From Methanoregula sp. (lineage in GTDB: Archaea > Halobacteriota > Methanomicrobia > Methanomicrobiales > Methanospirillaceae): a stretch of DNA of 21,391 nucleotides. This document shows, piece by piece, positions 5,862-14,390 of this stretch. The position numbers and the translations under genes are program-made. How positions within the stretch are numbered: the stretch's first letter is position 1; each line of letters begins with the position of its first letter. The notes beneath the pieces are model-generated. The model made no database searches. It worked only from the letters and a program-made list of their open reading frames with translations, and was not told where the DNA came from. The stretch lies in the NCBI GenBank assembly GCA_023228295.1, contig JALOBP010000056.1:1-21391 (forward strand), in the 5' to 3' direction.

Positions 5862-7694
5862 ATGTGCGGGATTGCAGGCCAGTACAATCTTGATGGAACA
5901 GCACCGGACATAACGCTCCTTGCGGCGATGGCGGAGTGTCTCTCCCATCGTGGTCCCGATGGCGAAGGTACCCATATCCGGAGCAATGCCGGGCTTGCCC
6001 ACCGACGGCTTGCCATCATCGATCTCTCTGACGATGGGCTCCAGCCGATGAAGAACGATGACGGCACGCTCTGGATCGTCTTCAACGGTGAGATCTATAA
6101 TTACATCGAGCTCCGCGAAGAGCTGATCGCAAAAGGCCACCGCTTCCACTCCAGCTCCGATACGGAAGTGATCTTGCACGCTTATGAAGAGTGGGGAGCG
6201 GCCTCGCTCGGGCGCTTCAACGGCATGTGGGCTTTCGCCATCCTTGACGAGAAGAGGTGCGAGCTCTTCTGCGCCCGGGACCGGTTCGGGATAAAACCGT
6301 TCTATTACACGACTGTCGGCAACTCGTTCCTCTTCGCGTCTGAGATCAAGGCCCTGCTCGCCCATCCCGGCGCCGGGACCCGGCCTGACGACGAGACGCT
6401 CGGCACCTACCTCGCGTGGGGAGTGCTCGATCACTCAGAACGGACAATGTTCGAAGGCATCCTTCAGCTAAGCCCCGCTCATGCAATGCTTGTGACCCGG
6501 GATGGCCCCAAGCCACCGTACCGGTACTGGAACGTGAAGGTGAATCCCGAGGTACGGTCTGAAATCCCGGACGATGCCGTCGCTGCTGAATTAATCGGAA
6601 AACTCACCGATGCTACCCGCATCCACCTGAGGAGCGATGTAGCGGTAGGCACCTGCCTCTCTGGTGGGATTGACTCATCCACGCTCACGGTCCTCATCAA
6701 TAACCTCATTCGCACCGAGGCGCCGGAAAGCGTGGGTGCCCGGCAGAAAACATTCTCGGTCGTCTTCTCAGACAAACGGTTCGATGAGAGCCGGTACATC
6801 GACGAGATCGTCATTGCAACCGGCGTCGATGCCCATCAGACCGAGCCATTACCGGAGGTGCTCTGGGACGACATCAACCGGCTGGTGTACATGCAGGACG
6901 AGCCGTTCGGCTCCCTCGCGATCTATGCCCAGTACTGCGTCATGCGCCTTGCCCGCGAACAGGTCAAGGTAGTACTGGACGGGCAGGGCGCGGATGAGCT
7001 CCTTGCCGGTTATCTCGCGTACCAGGGCAGTTATCTACGGGGACTTGTCGGATCATTCCACTGGAGTACGGCTTTTCGGGAGATCTCCGGGAGCCTCCGC
7101 CATCACGGCGGGTTCTTCCGTTCGGCTCTTCGCCAGCTGATCATACGGAGGAGACGCCGGGCTCTTCTGACCTCCCGTACCCCCTCTCTTGACCGGTACG
7201 GCGGCAGGCTTGATGCCATCCTCACCCGCGAGCTGACTGCGACCAACCTCCCGGCCCTCCTCCACTATGAGGACCGGAACGCGATGGCTTTCTCTATCGA
7301 GTCCCGGGTACCCTTCCTCGATTACCGTTTCGTTGAGTATGTTGCCTCGCTCCCGCTGGACCAGAAGATCCGCGGTGGCGTGACCAAGATTGCCCTCCGG
7401 AACGCAATACGGGGGATCGTGCCGGAGAGCATCCGCTGCCGGATGGACAAGATGGGGTTTGTCACACCCGAAGAGGTCTGGATGAGAGAAGATCTCCGGC
7501 CGTTCGTGCTTGAAGTCCTCTCTTCAGCCACGTTTGCCTCGAGGAAGTACTGGAACGCTGATGCAGTGATCACGGACTACCTGGCATTCCTCGACGGCAG
7601 GTCCCGTTATTCGCCCGAGGTCTGGAGAATCGTCTGCACCGAACTCTGGTTCCGGACATTCTTTGACGGCAGGCCGCATACGGCCAATTCCTGA
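5862..7694 (+). CDS. asnB: Asparagine synthase (glutamine-hydrolysing)
   Basis: This 610-aa cytoplasmic enzyme would transfer ammonia from glutamine to aspartate using ATP. The start MCGIAGQYN exposes Cys2 as the glutaminase nucleophile after Met removal. The class II amidotransferase domain continues with SHRGPDGEG, AHRRLAIIDLS and FNGEIYNYIELREEL. The synthetase domain holds the pyrophosphate-binding loop SGGIDSS (267-273), FDESRYIDEI, GQGADELLAGY (~374-384) and ESRVPFLDYRFVEY near the C-terminus. Domain order and all key motifs are intact and the length is normal. It is followed 95 bases later by the GDP-mannose gene. In surface-polysaccharide regions this family often amidates sugar acids rather than aspartate, so that role is a real alternative. 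Start is fixed by the catalytic Cys2. Confidence 0.93.
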   Translation: MCGIAGQYNLDGTAPDITLLAAMAECLSHRGPDGEGTHIRSNAGLAHRRLAIIDLSDDGLQPMKNDDGTLWIVFNGEIYNYIELREELIAKGHRFHSSSDTEVILHAYEEWGAASLGRFNGMWAFAILDEKRCELFCARDRFGIKPFYYTTVGNSFLFASEIKALLAHPGAGTRPDDETLGTYLAWGVLDHSERTMFEGILQLSPAHAMLVTRDGPKPPYRYWNVKVNPEVRSEIPDDAVAAELIGKLTDATRIHLRSDVAVGTCLSGGIDSSTLTVLINNLIRTEAPESVGARQKTFSVVFSDKRFDESRYIDEIVIATGVDAHQTEPLPEVLWDDINRLVYMQDEPFGSLAIYAQYCVMRLAREQVKVVLDGQGADELLAGYLAYQGSYLRGLVGSFHWSTAFREISGSLRHHGGFFRSALRQLIIRRRRRALLTSRTPSLDRYGGRLDAILTRELTATNLPALLHYEDRNAMAFSIESRVPFLDYRFVEYVASLPLDQKIRGGVTKIALRNAIRGIVPESIRCRMDKMGFVTPEEVWMREDLRPFVLEVLSSATFASRKYWNADAVITDYLAFLDGRSRYSPEVWRIVCTELWFRTFFDGRPHTANS

Positions 7695-7749
7695 AATGCC
7701 CTGTCCGCCGCGGGATCGAATCCTATAAATGAACACGCTGAACAGAGAA

Positions 7750-7756
7750 TTATATA
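7750..7756 (+). promoter_or_regulatory. TATA box for the GDP-mannose gene
   Basis: TTATATA is centred 37 bases before the ATG at 7790, predicting a ~10-base leader. A second TATA-like word, TATAAAT (7724-7730), lies 26 bases further upstream and could be an alternative start. Confidence 0.5.
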
Positions 7757-7789
7757 CGTTATCCTGATTTCTTCAGGACTGGAACCGTT

Positions 7790-9139
7790 ATGAAGTCCAT
7801 CATCCTTGCCGGGGGAGTCGGGACCCGGCTCTGGCCGCTCTCCCGCGAGTACTATCCCAAGCAGTTCATCCAGTTCGACGATCCGTCCCTTTTCCAGAAG
7901 ACCTTCGAGCGGGCAATCCTTCTCTCGGGCCCGCAGGGGATCTATGTTGTGACCAACGAGATCCAGCGCTACCTTGTGAAAAACCAGATCGAGGAACTCG
8001 GGTACACCCTGCCGGACGATCACCTGCTTATTGAGCCGGCCGGAAAAAATACCCTGCCGGCCATTGCCTGGGCGCTTCAGCGGATCCGGATCACCACCGG
8101 ATCGGAGACCGCGGCGGTCTTCCCGAGCGATCATATCCTCGGTGCCGGGGCGGTGGACCAGATCCGGGCCGCGGAGTCGCTGGCACATGACCATCTCGTC
8201 ACTTTTGGAATTCGCCCCACCTCCCCCCACACGGGATACGGGTACATCCGGCCCGGAAAACCGCTTGCGGTGGGGAATGCAGTGGAGGAGTTCAAAGAAA
8301 AACCTGACGAGAAGACCGCCGCGGAATATGTACAGAAGGGCTATTTATGGAACAGCGGCATCTTCCTCCTCTCGACAGGCAGCTTCTTTGCCGAGCTGGA
8401 GCATTACCAGCCGGCGCTTTTTGCGGTATTCGGTAAGGACGGGGAGCCGGATTACCCGTCCTTAGATGCAATCTCCATCGATTACGGGCTTCTGGAGCAT
8501 TCAGAAAAGGTTGCGGTTGTCCCGCTCACAACCGAGTGGAGCGATCTCGGGACGTTCAAAGCGCTTTACGATCATGAGCAGCACGATGCAGAGGGCAATG
8601 TAGGGAAAGCCGAGTTCATCTCTGCGCAGGGCAATTACGTGTATGCCCCGGATAAACACGTCGGTCTTATTGGTGTGAACGATCTCGTTGTTGTGGATAC
8701 GGCCGATGCGCTCCTCATCTGCGACAACCGCGAGACCGAGCAGGTGAAGGCGCTGGTCGGGCGGTACAATGCCGCCGGTGACCCGGTGACACGGTTGCAT
8801 CGGCAGGTGCACCGCCCGTGGGGATCGTACACCGTTCTTGAAGAGGGCGGACCGTACAAGATCAAGCGTGTGACGGTCAAGCCCGGCGAAAAACTCTCCC
8901 TCCAGCTTCATCACCACCGCAGCGAGCACTGGGTGGTTGTGCGGGGAACGGCCGAGGTGGAACTGAACGGAGAGACCCGGCTGCTCCGGAAAGGCGAGAG
9001 TACGTATGTCCATGCCGGCATGTGTCACCGGCTTAAAAATCCCGGCGTCATCCCGCTGGATGTCATCGAGGTGCAGCTGGGCGAGTACCTTGATGAGGAC
9101 GATATCGTCCGCTTCGATGACCAGTACGGCAGGGCCTGA
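7790..9139 (+). CDS. manC: Mannose-1-phosphate guanylyltransferase / mannose-6-phosphate isomerase (bifunctional)
   Basis: This 449-aa enzyme would convert fructose-6-phosphate to mannose-6-phosphate and mannose-1-phosphate to GDP-mannose, the donor for surface mannans and N-glycans. The N-terminal nucleotidyltransferase carries the glycine-rich signature LAGGVGTRLWPLSR with the PKQF that follows it, AVFPSDH, and FKEKP (~168-172). The C-terminal cupin is the type II isomerase, with HRPWGSY, a KPGEKLSLQLHHHRSEHW block (metal-binding histidines ~374-380) and HAGMCHRLKNPG. It is slightly shorter than the ~470-480 residues usual for the family but has every motif. It lies downstream of asnB with its own promoter and converges on the radical SAM gene. 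The phosphomannomutase step between its two activities is not encoded in the window. Confidence 0.93.
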   Translation: MKSIILAGGVGTRLWPLSREYYPKQFIQFDDPSLFQKTFERAILLSGPQGIYVVTNEIQRYLVKNQIEELGYTLPDDHLLIEPAGKNTLPAIAWALQRIRITTGSETAAVFPSDHILGAGAVDQIRAAESLAHDHLVTFGIRPTSPHTGYGYIRPGKPLAVGNAVEEFKEKPDEKTAAEYVQKGYLWNSGIFLLSTGSFFAELEHYQPALFAVFGKDGEPDYPSLDAISIDYGLLEHSEKVAVVPLTTEWSDLGTFKALYDHEQHDAEGNVGKAEFISAQGNYVYAPDKHVGLIGVNDLVVVDTADALLICDNRETEQVKALVGRYNAAGDPVTRLHRQVHRPWGSYTVLEEGGPYKIKRVTVKPGEKLSLQLHHHRSEHWVVVRGTAEVELNGETRLLRKGESTYVHAGMCHRLKNPGVIPLDVIEVQLGEYLDEDDIVRFDDQYGRA

Positions 9140-9141
9140 AG

Positions 9142-9190
9142 GCCGGTTTCCGGCTCTCCTGTTCTCCTGAATGAATAAACAGTCTTTTTT
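9142..9190 (+). terminator. Weak hairpin and oligo-T between convergent genes
   Basis: GCCGG-TTT-CCGGC (9142-9154) begins just after the manC stop, and six T residues occur at 9185-9190. The distance between hairpin and T tract makes this a weak candidate. Either the T tract alone or the hairpin could end transcription of manC before the opposing gene. Confidence 0.3.
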
Positions 9191-11027
9191 ATTTCTCTCG
9201 TCTGCCGGTCCATTTGGCGAACTGGCGGCTTGCCCGTGGATTGTCCCCCGAAGGACTCCCGCTGCCCGGACCGGCCGATGGGGTTTTTCCTGCGATACGA
9301 TAGCCTTCAGCAACCAGTTCTTGGTTCTTCGGGTCGCGGTACTGCATCATGGCCCGCTGGATCCGCTTCTCATGGCCGCGGGGAACATGGACCGGTTTGA
9401 GGGTGAACGGGTCGAGGCCGGTGTAATACATGCAGGTCGAGACGCTCATAGGTGTCGGGGTGAAGTCCTGGACCTGTTCGGTGTAGAGCTGGTTGGTTCG
9501 GATATACTCTGCAAGCTCCACCATATCGGGAATCGTGCAGCCCGGGTGGCCTGACATGAAATACGGGAGAAGGTACTGCCTCCGCTCCTTTCCCTCCTGG
9601 AGAGCGGCGAATTTTTTCCGGAACCTGTCGAACATCTCCCTTCCGGGCTTGTTCATGATCCGTGTGACGTTCCGGGCAATATGCTCTGGCGCCACCTTGA
9701 GGTGGCCGGAGACATGGTGTTCGCAGATCAGCGGGAGGTACCCGCTGTCATCTGCCATGACAAGATCGAAACGGATCCCGGACCCGATGAAGACTCTCTT
9801 CACGCCTGGGATTGCCCGCAGGGCTTCCAGCAGCTCGCACTGCTGCCGGTGGCTGGTATCCAGCGTAGGGCAGGCGGGGCTGCATTGTTTATCATGGCAG
9901 GGGCCGGCCGTTGCCCAGCGTGGGCAGCTCATGCCAAACATGTTTGCCGTCGGCCCCCCCACGTCCTGCACAATGCCCCTGAAGGCCTTCATCTTCGTCA
10001 TCCGGGTCACTTCGCGGACGATAGAGGCAATGCTCCGGCTCTGGATGATCCGGCCCTGGTGATGGGTCAGGGCGCAGAACGAGCAGGCGCCAAAGCAGCC
10101 CCGGTGGCTGGTGACGGAGAACTGGACCGGTTCGAGGGCGGGGACGGGTTCACGGTACGAGGGGTGGGCGAGCCGGCTGAACGGGAGCTCGTAAATGTGG
10201 TCCAGTTCTTCTGTTGTCAGCGGTCTGGCCGGGGGGTTCTGGATGACCACGGTCTTGGGATGCGGCTGGGCAACCGGCCGGCCCGATACCGGCTCCTGCT
10301 CGTGATAGTGCAGGGCAAATGCCCGGGCGTACGCAACCTTGTCCGAGGACACTTCAGCATAGCCCGGGAGTTCAACAACGCCTTCTTTCTCACGGCTTCG
10401 CCATTCGGCCAGATCCACGCGGTACGCCGTACCGGGGATGTCCCGGAGTGAGCTGACCGGTTCTTCCGTGGCAAGCCTGCGGGCGATCTCCACCATCTGC
10501 AGTTCCGCCATGCCGAACGCCAGCAGGTCTGTCGGGGCATCAGCAAGGATTGCCTGACGCACTTTGTCCTGCCAGTAATCATAGTGGGCAAACCGCCGGA
10601 GGCTGGCCTCGATGCCGCCAATGACAACCGGGATGCCCGGGAAAAGTTCGTGTACCCGGTTGGTGTACACGATCGTTGCCCGGTCCGGCCGGCGAGGGAT
10701 CCTGCCGGGGGAGTAGACATCGTCGCTCCGCCGTTTCAGGTTCGGGGTGAAGTTGTTCACCATCGAATCGACATTCCCTGAGGAGATGCCAAAGAAGAGC
10801 CGGGGGGCGCCGAGTGCAGTGAAATCCGCCGTGGATTTCCAGTCTGGCTGGGCAATGATCCCTACGGTGAAACCGGCATCCCACAGGACACGCCCGATAA
10901 GCGCGGTCCCAAACGAGGGATGATCGACATACGCGTCCCCGCTTACGAGAATGATATCGAACTGGTCGATACCCATCTGTTTCCCTTCCTTTGCGGACAG
11001 GGGAAGAAACCGTGGCTGGGGGATCAT
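9189..11027 (-). CDS. YgiQ family radical SAM protein
   Basis: This 612-aa cytoplasmic iron-sulfur protein belongs to the YgiQ (UPF0313) family, whose reaction is unknown. The N-terminal region shows the family blocks LVSGDAYVDHPSFG (27-40), GIIAQPDW (56-63) and GGIEASLRRFAHYDYWQ (137-153). The radical SAM motif is C311-x3-C315-x2-C318 within HRGCFGACSFCAL. A cysteine-rich stretch SCPRWATAGPCHDKQCSPAC follows (~367-386), then HVSGHLKVAPEH and PYFMSGHPGC. I keep the ATG at 11027 because FLPLSAKEGKQMG before the first block matches the usual family N-terminus, although an ATG at 10976 has a better ribosome binding site (GGAAGGGA). It sits 46 bases behind the DUF296 gene on the same strand, so the two are probably cotranscribed. 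It is shorter than E. coli YgiQ. Confidence 0.9.
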   Translation of the reverse strand: MIPQPRFLPLSAKEGKQMGIDQFDIILVSGDAYVDHPSFGTALIGRVLWDAGFTVGIIAQPDWKSTADFTALGAPRLFFGISSGNVDSMVNNFTPNLKRRSDDVYSPGRIPRRPDRATIVYTNRVHELFPGIPVVIGGIEASLRRFAHYDYWQDKVRQAILADAPTDLLAFGMAELQMVEIARRLATEEPVSSLRDIPGTAYRVDLAEWRSREKEGVVELPGYAEVSSDKVAYARAFALHYHEQEPVSGRPVAQPHPKTVVIQNPPARPLTTEELDHIYELPFSRLAHPSYREPVPALEPVQFSVTSHRGCFGACSFCALTHHQGRIIQSRSIASIVREVTRMTKMKAFRGIVQDVGGPTANMFGMSCPRWATAGPCHDKQCSPACPTLDTSHRQQCELLEALRAIPGVKRVFIGSGIRFDLVMADDSGYLPLICEHHVSGHLKVAPEHIARNVTRIMNKPGREMFDRFRKKFAALQEGKERRQYLLPYFMSGHPGCTIPDMVELAEYIRTNQLYTEQVQDFTPTPMSVSTCMYYTGLDPFTLKPVHVPRGHEKRIQRAMMQYRDPKNQELVAEGYRIAGKTPSAGPGSGSPSGDNPRASRQFAKWTGRREK

Positions 11028-11073
11028 GGGAAAAGAGCGGGGAGAGGAATGTTCGTTCTACCAGCGAGAGGAA

Positions 11074-11664
11074 TCATGTCGGGGGGCGGCGAGTCAGGTC
11101 ACGGATGATCTCGGCAAGTCCGCCCGGGAGCTCGCTTGCGGACTCCGGCGTCTTCTCCTCTTTTACGGGGGGCTTGTCTTGTTCCGGTTCAGTCTCCACG
11201 AGTGTCTTCTGGATGCCCTCCTCATCTCCGCCAAGCACCGGGAGGTGGATCTGCATCTTCTCATCAAACTTCCGCCGGGCCGTGAGACCGATGAATTCCT
11301 GGATAACCGCCTCGACAATCAGGTATGCCGTTGCATTCTCCCGGAGGCAGCCGGTCAGGGCATGGCCGGAACGTCCGACCGATGCATGGAAATGGATATG
11401 GGGGTCGCCTTCTGCGGGATAGATCGTGCCAACCCCGAATACCTCCCAGCCGCCTTCGAACATGATAAAATGCGGGACGGGAGGAATGACCGGTTCCTCG
11501 GGCCCGGTGACCATTCTCCCGCTCATCAAGGCACCAAGGAAGATGATCGAACCGGCCTGGATCTCCTTATCTACGACAAAAGTGCGGAGGGAGGAGAGCA
11601 TATCCTCGCCATTATCGATCCGAACGACAAAGACCCTGCCCAGCTGCCCTTCCGTATATTGCAT
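11074..11664 (-). CDS. DUF296 / PPC-domain protein with acidic tail
   Basis: This 196-aa protein has a PPC (plants and prokaryotes conserved, DUF296) domain over residues ~8-135. The domain is recognised from FVVRIDNGEDMLSSLRTF, AGSIIFLGALMSGRMV, and the histidine-rich HIHFHASVGRSGHALTGCL (89-107), where H89/H91/H93 and H101 are likely zinc ligands. Family members are small trimeric proteins; plant relatives carry AT-hooks for DNA binding, but none is present here. Beyond ~residue 150 is a charged, proline-rich tail (EPEQDKPPVKEEKTPES) that is probably disordered. It is the first gene of a likely two-gene unit with the radical SAM protein. AAAAAGGGA lies a few bases before the ATG and a TATA box at 11706-11715. 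The biological role is unknown. Confidence 0.82.
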   Translation of the reverse strand: MQYTEGQLGRVFVVRIDNGEDMLSSLRTFVVDKEIQAGSIIFLGALMSGRMVTGPEEPVIPPVPHFIMFEGGWEVFGVGTIYPAEGDPHIHFHASVGRSGHALTGCLRENATAYLIVEAVIQEFIGLTARRKFDEKMQIHLPVLGGDEEGIQKTLVETEPEQDKPPVKEEKTPESASELPGGLAEIIRDLTRRPPT

Positions 11665-11705
11665 ATGATCAGATTCCCTTTTTGGTATTCATATGGTTTG
11701 CGTGT

Positions 11706-11715
11706 CTTTATATCT
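11706..11715 (-). promoter_or_regulatory. TATA box for the DUF296-ygiQ unit
   Basis: On the minus strand this reads AGATATAAAG, 42-51 bases before the ATG at 11664. A start near 11684 would give a ~20-base leader that includes the AAAAAGGGA ribosome binding site. Confidence 0.5.
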
Positions 11716-11743
11716 TAAACGGCATTGAAACGGGGTAGGGGAA

Positions 11744-13567
11744 TTATCTTCCCCCGGCACCCCCGCCTCCGAATCCCCCGCCACCGCCAAATCCTCCGCC
11801 ACCGAACCCTCCGCTGCCGGAACTTCCATGGCTTGGCGGCGCGAAATGCATCAGCGGGACGAAGGCAAGGTTCATGCCCACCACGCCCATCGGGACCCCG
11901 GTATCAGGCATTTTAACATTAAGTGATTTCATCGCCGCTTCGACCTTGTCCCCGACACCGAGTGCGGTGCCATAGACAAGCCATTCGCCCCACATCGAGA
12001 TATCGGCAGGAGCATATTTCTGGATCATGGCCATGTCCGAGAGGAAATGGGTGAACGCGTCCCATTCGAGTTTCTCCCGGTATCGTTCGTCCTTCCAGTG
12101 CCCGAACAGTGTTGAGGGGGTAGCATAAGCAATCGCTTCCTGTATAAGAACGATAACCCAGAAGACAACTGCCGGATAAGTGATGTAGGATTCCATGGGG
12201 GCAATGATAGCAAGGATCACGGACATCGCCAGCATGAAGAGTGTCGGCAGCACTAGTGTCATGATGTGCTCCCTCCCGTCAACGATATACTGGTTCGAGA
12301 GCGTGGTGTCGACCCGGCTCGTGACATCGGTAAGGGAGCGCTGGTACTTCAGTGCCGTCTCTTCCGCGCTGCTGGTGGTCTGTGCCTTCTTTATCAGCGC
12401 CTCGATATGGTCGGTATCCAGCACGCCGTCATCCGACAGCATCGTGATGAATGCGATCACCCGCTGCTCATAGGCATCGGTGCCATCGCTGGTCAGGACA
12501 TGGATTACGAGACCTTTCCCCTCGCCCTTTTCCGTAATGTTAATATTTTTCCGCCGGTGAAGGTCCAGGAGGGTGGCATAATACCCGTTCTCGTCGAAAT
12601 CCATGGCATCGTCTTTGAAGAGGAGGTTTACCTGCCATGGTTTGAGTGCGGTGCCGGGAAGTGTGCTCAGGTAGGAGGGAACGGTGAATTCCTTCTCCCG
12701 GCCGTACCTGCGGTATATGAAGATGAAGAGCAGGGGCACCAGGATGACAGCAATCTTCCCGAGGAGATTGAGCAGGTTAGCGGTATGGTAGGGAAGGTTA
12801 TACCAGAATGCTGCTGATTCAGTGCTACCCCTCACGTCATTCGCCTCTGAGCCGAAACCTGAAAACCGGCTGAATGCCTCAGGTGACCCGAGCATCTCGA
12901 CTGTAAGGATCTCGTTGGCTGCAAGGCTGCCGGTGATGACATACCGGTCACCCGCGTTCTCGACCTGCATCGATGGCGGGTAGGCATACACCTGATCGAT
13001 CCCTCCCGCGGGAATCGTGACCTCGACATTCCGGTACGGGATATGTGTCTCGCCGGCCAGTTTCAGGTTGAGGTGGGTGGTTGTTGTATCGGATTCAAGC
13101 GGGGGATGAACAACATAAGTGTACTTCGCAATGTAGATGCCTGAATCGTAGTAAGCCGGATTGAAGATCCCGACTTCATTATCCATTGCAAGGTTCTGTA
13201 TCGTGCCTGACAAGGCTTCCGCTGATGAGGAGCCATACAGGGTAACGGTACCGGAATTATCCTTCACGTACCCGGTGGTTCCTGCGGGAGGTGTCACGGA
13301 CACCGGTTTGATATACGCCTGGGCAATGGTGCCGGCGGTGACCGGCGCTTCCCAGATACGGTAGAGCATGCGGTACTCTCCGCTGCTCCCGACATCATAC
13401 GTGTACTCCTCTGCGAGGCTCCCGTCATCGGACAGGACTGCCGTATAGGAACTGACCATGAGGTCGCCGTCAAAAAGAGGGATTAAGGTAAAAACAGCAA
13501 GGATGGAGAGGATACCGAGGACGAGTCCGATACCCACTACCCTGCCCAACTGGTGTATCTCGCTCAC
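11744..13567 (-). CDS. DUF2207 membrane protein with glycine-rich tail
   Basis: This 607-aa membrane protein is of unknown biochemical role. Layout: an N-terminal membrane segment (~10-30); a large beta-rich extracytoplasmic DUF2207 region (~35-250); a second span (~267-285) followed by basic YRRYGREKEF; a cytoplasmic alpha-helical region (~290-430); two further spans (~436-457 and ~462-482); another soluble part with WGEWLVYGTALGVGDKVEAAM; and a tail of GGFGGGG-type repeats (~582-607). This is the standard architecture of DUF2207 proteins, which are often encoded next to LemA. The lemA gene is immediately upstream, 11 bases away. The Gly/Phe tail is common in this family and in some TPM-domain proteins and is probably flexible. 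A role in envelope maintenance or signalling is suggested only by the association. Confidence 0.88.
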   Translation of the reverse strand: MSEIHQLGRVVGIGLVLGILSILAVFTLIPLFDGDLMVSSYTAVLSDDGSLAEEYTYDVGSSGEYRMLYRIWEAPVTAGTIAQAYIKPVSVTPPAGTTGYVKDNSGTVTLYGSSSAEALSGTIQNLAMDNEVGIFNPAYYDSGIYIAKYTYVVHPPLESDTTTTHLNLKLAGETHIPYRNVEVTIPAGGIDQVYAYPPSMQVENAGDRYVITGSLAANEILTVEMLGSPEAFSRFSGFGSEANDVRGSTESAAFWYNLPYHTANLLNLLGKIAVILVPLLFIFIYRRYGREKEFTVPSYLSTLPGTALKPWQVNLLFKDDAMDFDENGYYATLLDLHRRKNINITEKGEGKGLVIHVLTSDGTDAYEQRVIAFITMLSDDGVLDTDHIEALIKKAQTTSSAEETALKYQRSLTDVTSRVDTTLSNQYIVDGREHIMTLVLPTLFMLAMSVILAIIAPMESYITYPAVVFWVIVLIQEAIAYATPSTLFGHWKDERYREKLEWDAFTHFLSDMAMIQKYAPADISMWGEWLVYGTALGVGDKVEAAMKSLNVKMPDTGVPMGVVGMNLAFVPLMHFAPPSHGSSGSGGFGGGGFGGGGGFGGGGAGGR

Positions 13568-13578
13568 AGGAATTACCT

Positions 13579-14136
13579 TTAGAACTCGATCTTCGGTGCG
13601 GTCTTGATCGCTTCCTCGAACTGGAGGTACTCAAGCTTGATAAGCCCCATCAGTTTGGCGACGAAATTCGAGGGGATGGTATCCACCATGGTGTTGAATT
13701 CCTGCGATATATTGTTGTAGGTGTAACGCTGGCGGGCAATCTCGTCTTCGAGGCCCTTAATCGAGTCCATCATGGTCGTGACCGTACCGGAGGTCTTGAG
13801 ATCGGGGTAATTCTCCGCAACCGCAAGGAGCCTGCCGAAGATGGAGCGGGACTCTGCCTCGACCTTGTTTAAATCCCCGGGCCCGGCGGTTGCAACACTT
13901 GCCCGCATGGCGGTGACTCTCTCAAGGGTTTCCTTCTCGAATTTGGCATAACTCTTGACTGAACCGAGGAGCTGGTCGATCATGTCAAGGCGTTTCTTCA
14001 TGGCAACGCGGATCTGCCCGAGAGTGGCCTCAGATGAGTTCTTCAGGCTGACGAAGCGGTTGTAGATACTGACGATCCAGAGAACCAGTACTACAATGAC
14101 AAGGGCAACGACGCCCAGAATAATCCATTCAATCAT
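13579..14136 (-). CDS. lemA: LemA family protein
   Basis: This 185-aa protein has one N-terminal membrane helix (~3-25, IILGVVALVIVVLVLWIV) and then a long alpha-helical soluble domain. Family blocks are YNRFVSLKNSSEATLGQI, KKRLDMIDQLLGSVKSYAKFEKETLERVTAMR, AVAENYPDLKTS and ARQRYTYNNISQEFNTMVDTIPSNFVAKLMG, and the length is typical. The function is unclear; the family is widespread, and its recurrent partner is a DUF2207 or TPM-type membrane protein, as here. A TATA-like TGATAAA at 14160-14166 is centred 27 bases before the ATG, so the operon transcript is probably leaderless. Confidence 0.92.
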   Translation of the reverse strand: MIEWIILGVVALVIVVLVLWIVSIYNRFVSLKNSSEATLGQIRVAMKKRLDMIDQLLGSVKSYAKFEKETLERVTAMRASVATAGPGDLNKVEAESRSIFGRLLAVAENYPDLKTSGTVTTMMDSIKGLEDEIARQRYTYNNISQEFNTMVDTIPSNFVAKLMGLIKLEYLQFEEAIKTAPKIEF

Positions 14137-14159
14137 GTTCTCAGAGTACTCATTATCGT

Positions 14160-14166
14160 TTTATCA
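14160..14166 (-). promoter_or_regulatory. TATA box for the lemA-DUF2207 operon
   Basis: TGATAAA on the minus strand is centred about 27 bases upstream of the lemA ATG at 14136. That spacing predicts transcription starting at the start codon. Confidence 0.4.
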
Positions 14167-14348
14167 GATAAGGTAATTGGGAGTTGGGGGTGGGTGGGTA
14201 ATAAGGAAGATTTTGTGATCCGGCCATGTGGGGGATAGTTGTTTTCAGGGCCCGGGCCGGTTTACCAGAGCCTTGATCTAAAACATGGAAACAATGTCAA
14301 TTTAATACCGGAACCCATTTTTTTAATTGACTTCCGATTTTGAAATCT

Positions 14349-14390
14349 TGCTCTGTAGAAATGCCCGTTCATGTGTGTTTCTACAGAGCA
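14349..14390. repeat. Perfect 13-bp inverted repeat (long hairpin)
   Basis: TGCTCTGTAGAAA (14349-14361) is exactly complementary to TTTCTACAGAGCA (14378-14390). Three further pairs (two of them G-T) can extend the stem toward a ten-base loop. It lies 81 bases beyond the stop of the SelB-like gene on the minus strand. No T tract follows directly on that strand, so it is not a typical terminator. An RNA-stability element, a small RNA or a protein binding site are the alternatives. Confidence 0.7.

Noticed and set aside
5823..6434. 203-codon minus-strand frame opposite asnB
   Set aside because: It covers the intact glutaminase domain of asnB on the other strand and has no recognisable motif or promoter.
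9681..10451. 256-codon plus-strand frame opposite the radical SAM gene
   Set aside because: It is antisense to the cysteine motif region of a clearly real gene; the composition is that of a shadow frame.
13016..13090. CRISPR or tandem repeats anywhere in the window
   Set aside because: No regularly spaced repeats were seen; the only tandem-like DNA is the glycine-codon tail of the DUF2207 gene near 11744-11820.
14349..14390. Insertion-sequence or archaeal SECIS-element interpretation of the hairpin
   Set aside because: No transposase, target duplication or second end is nearby, and no in-frame UGA selenoprotein is seen upstream; the long perfect stem also lacks an obvious SECIS internal loop.
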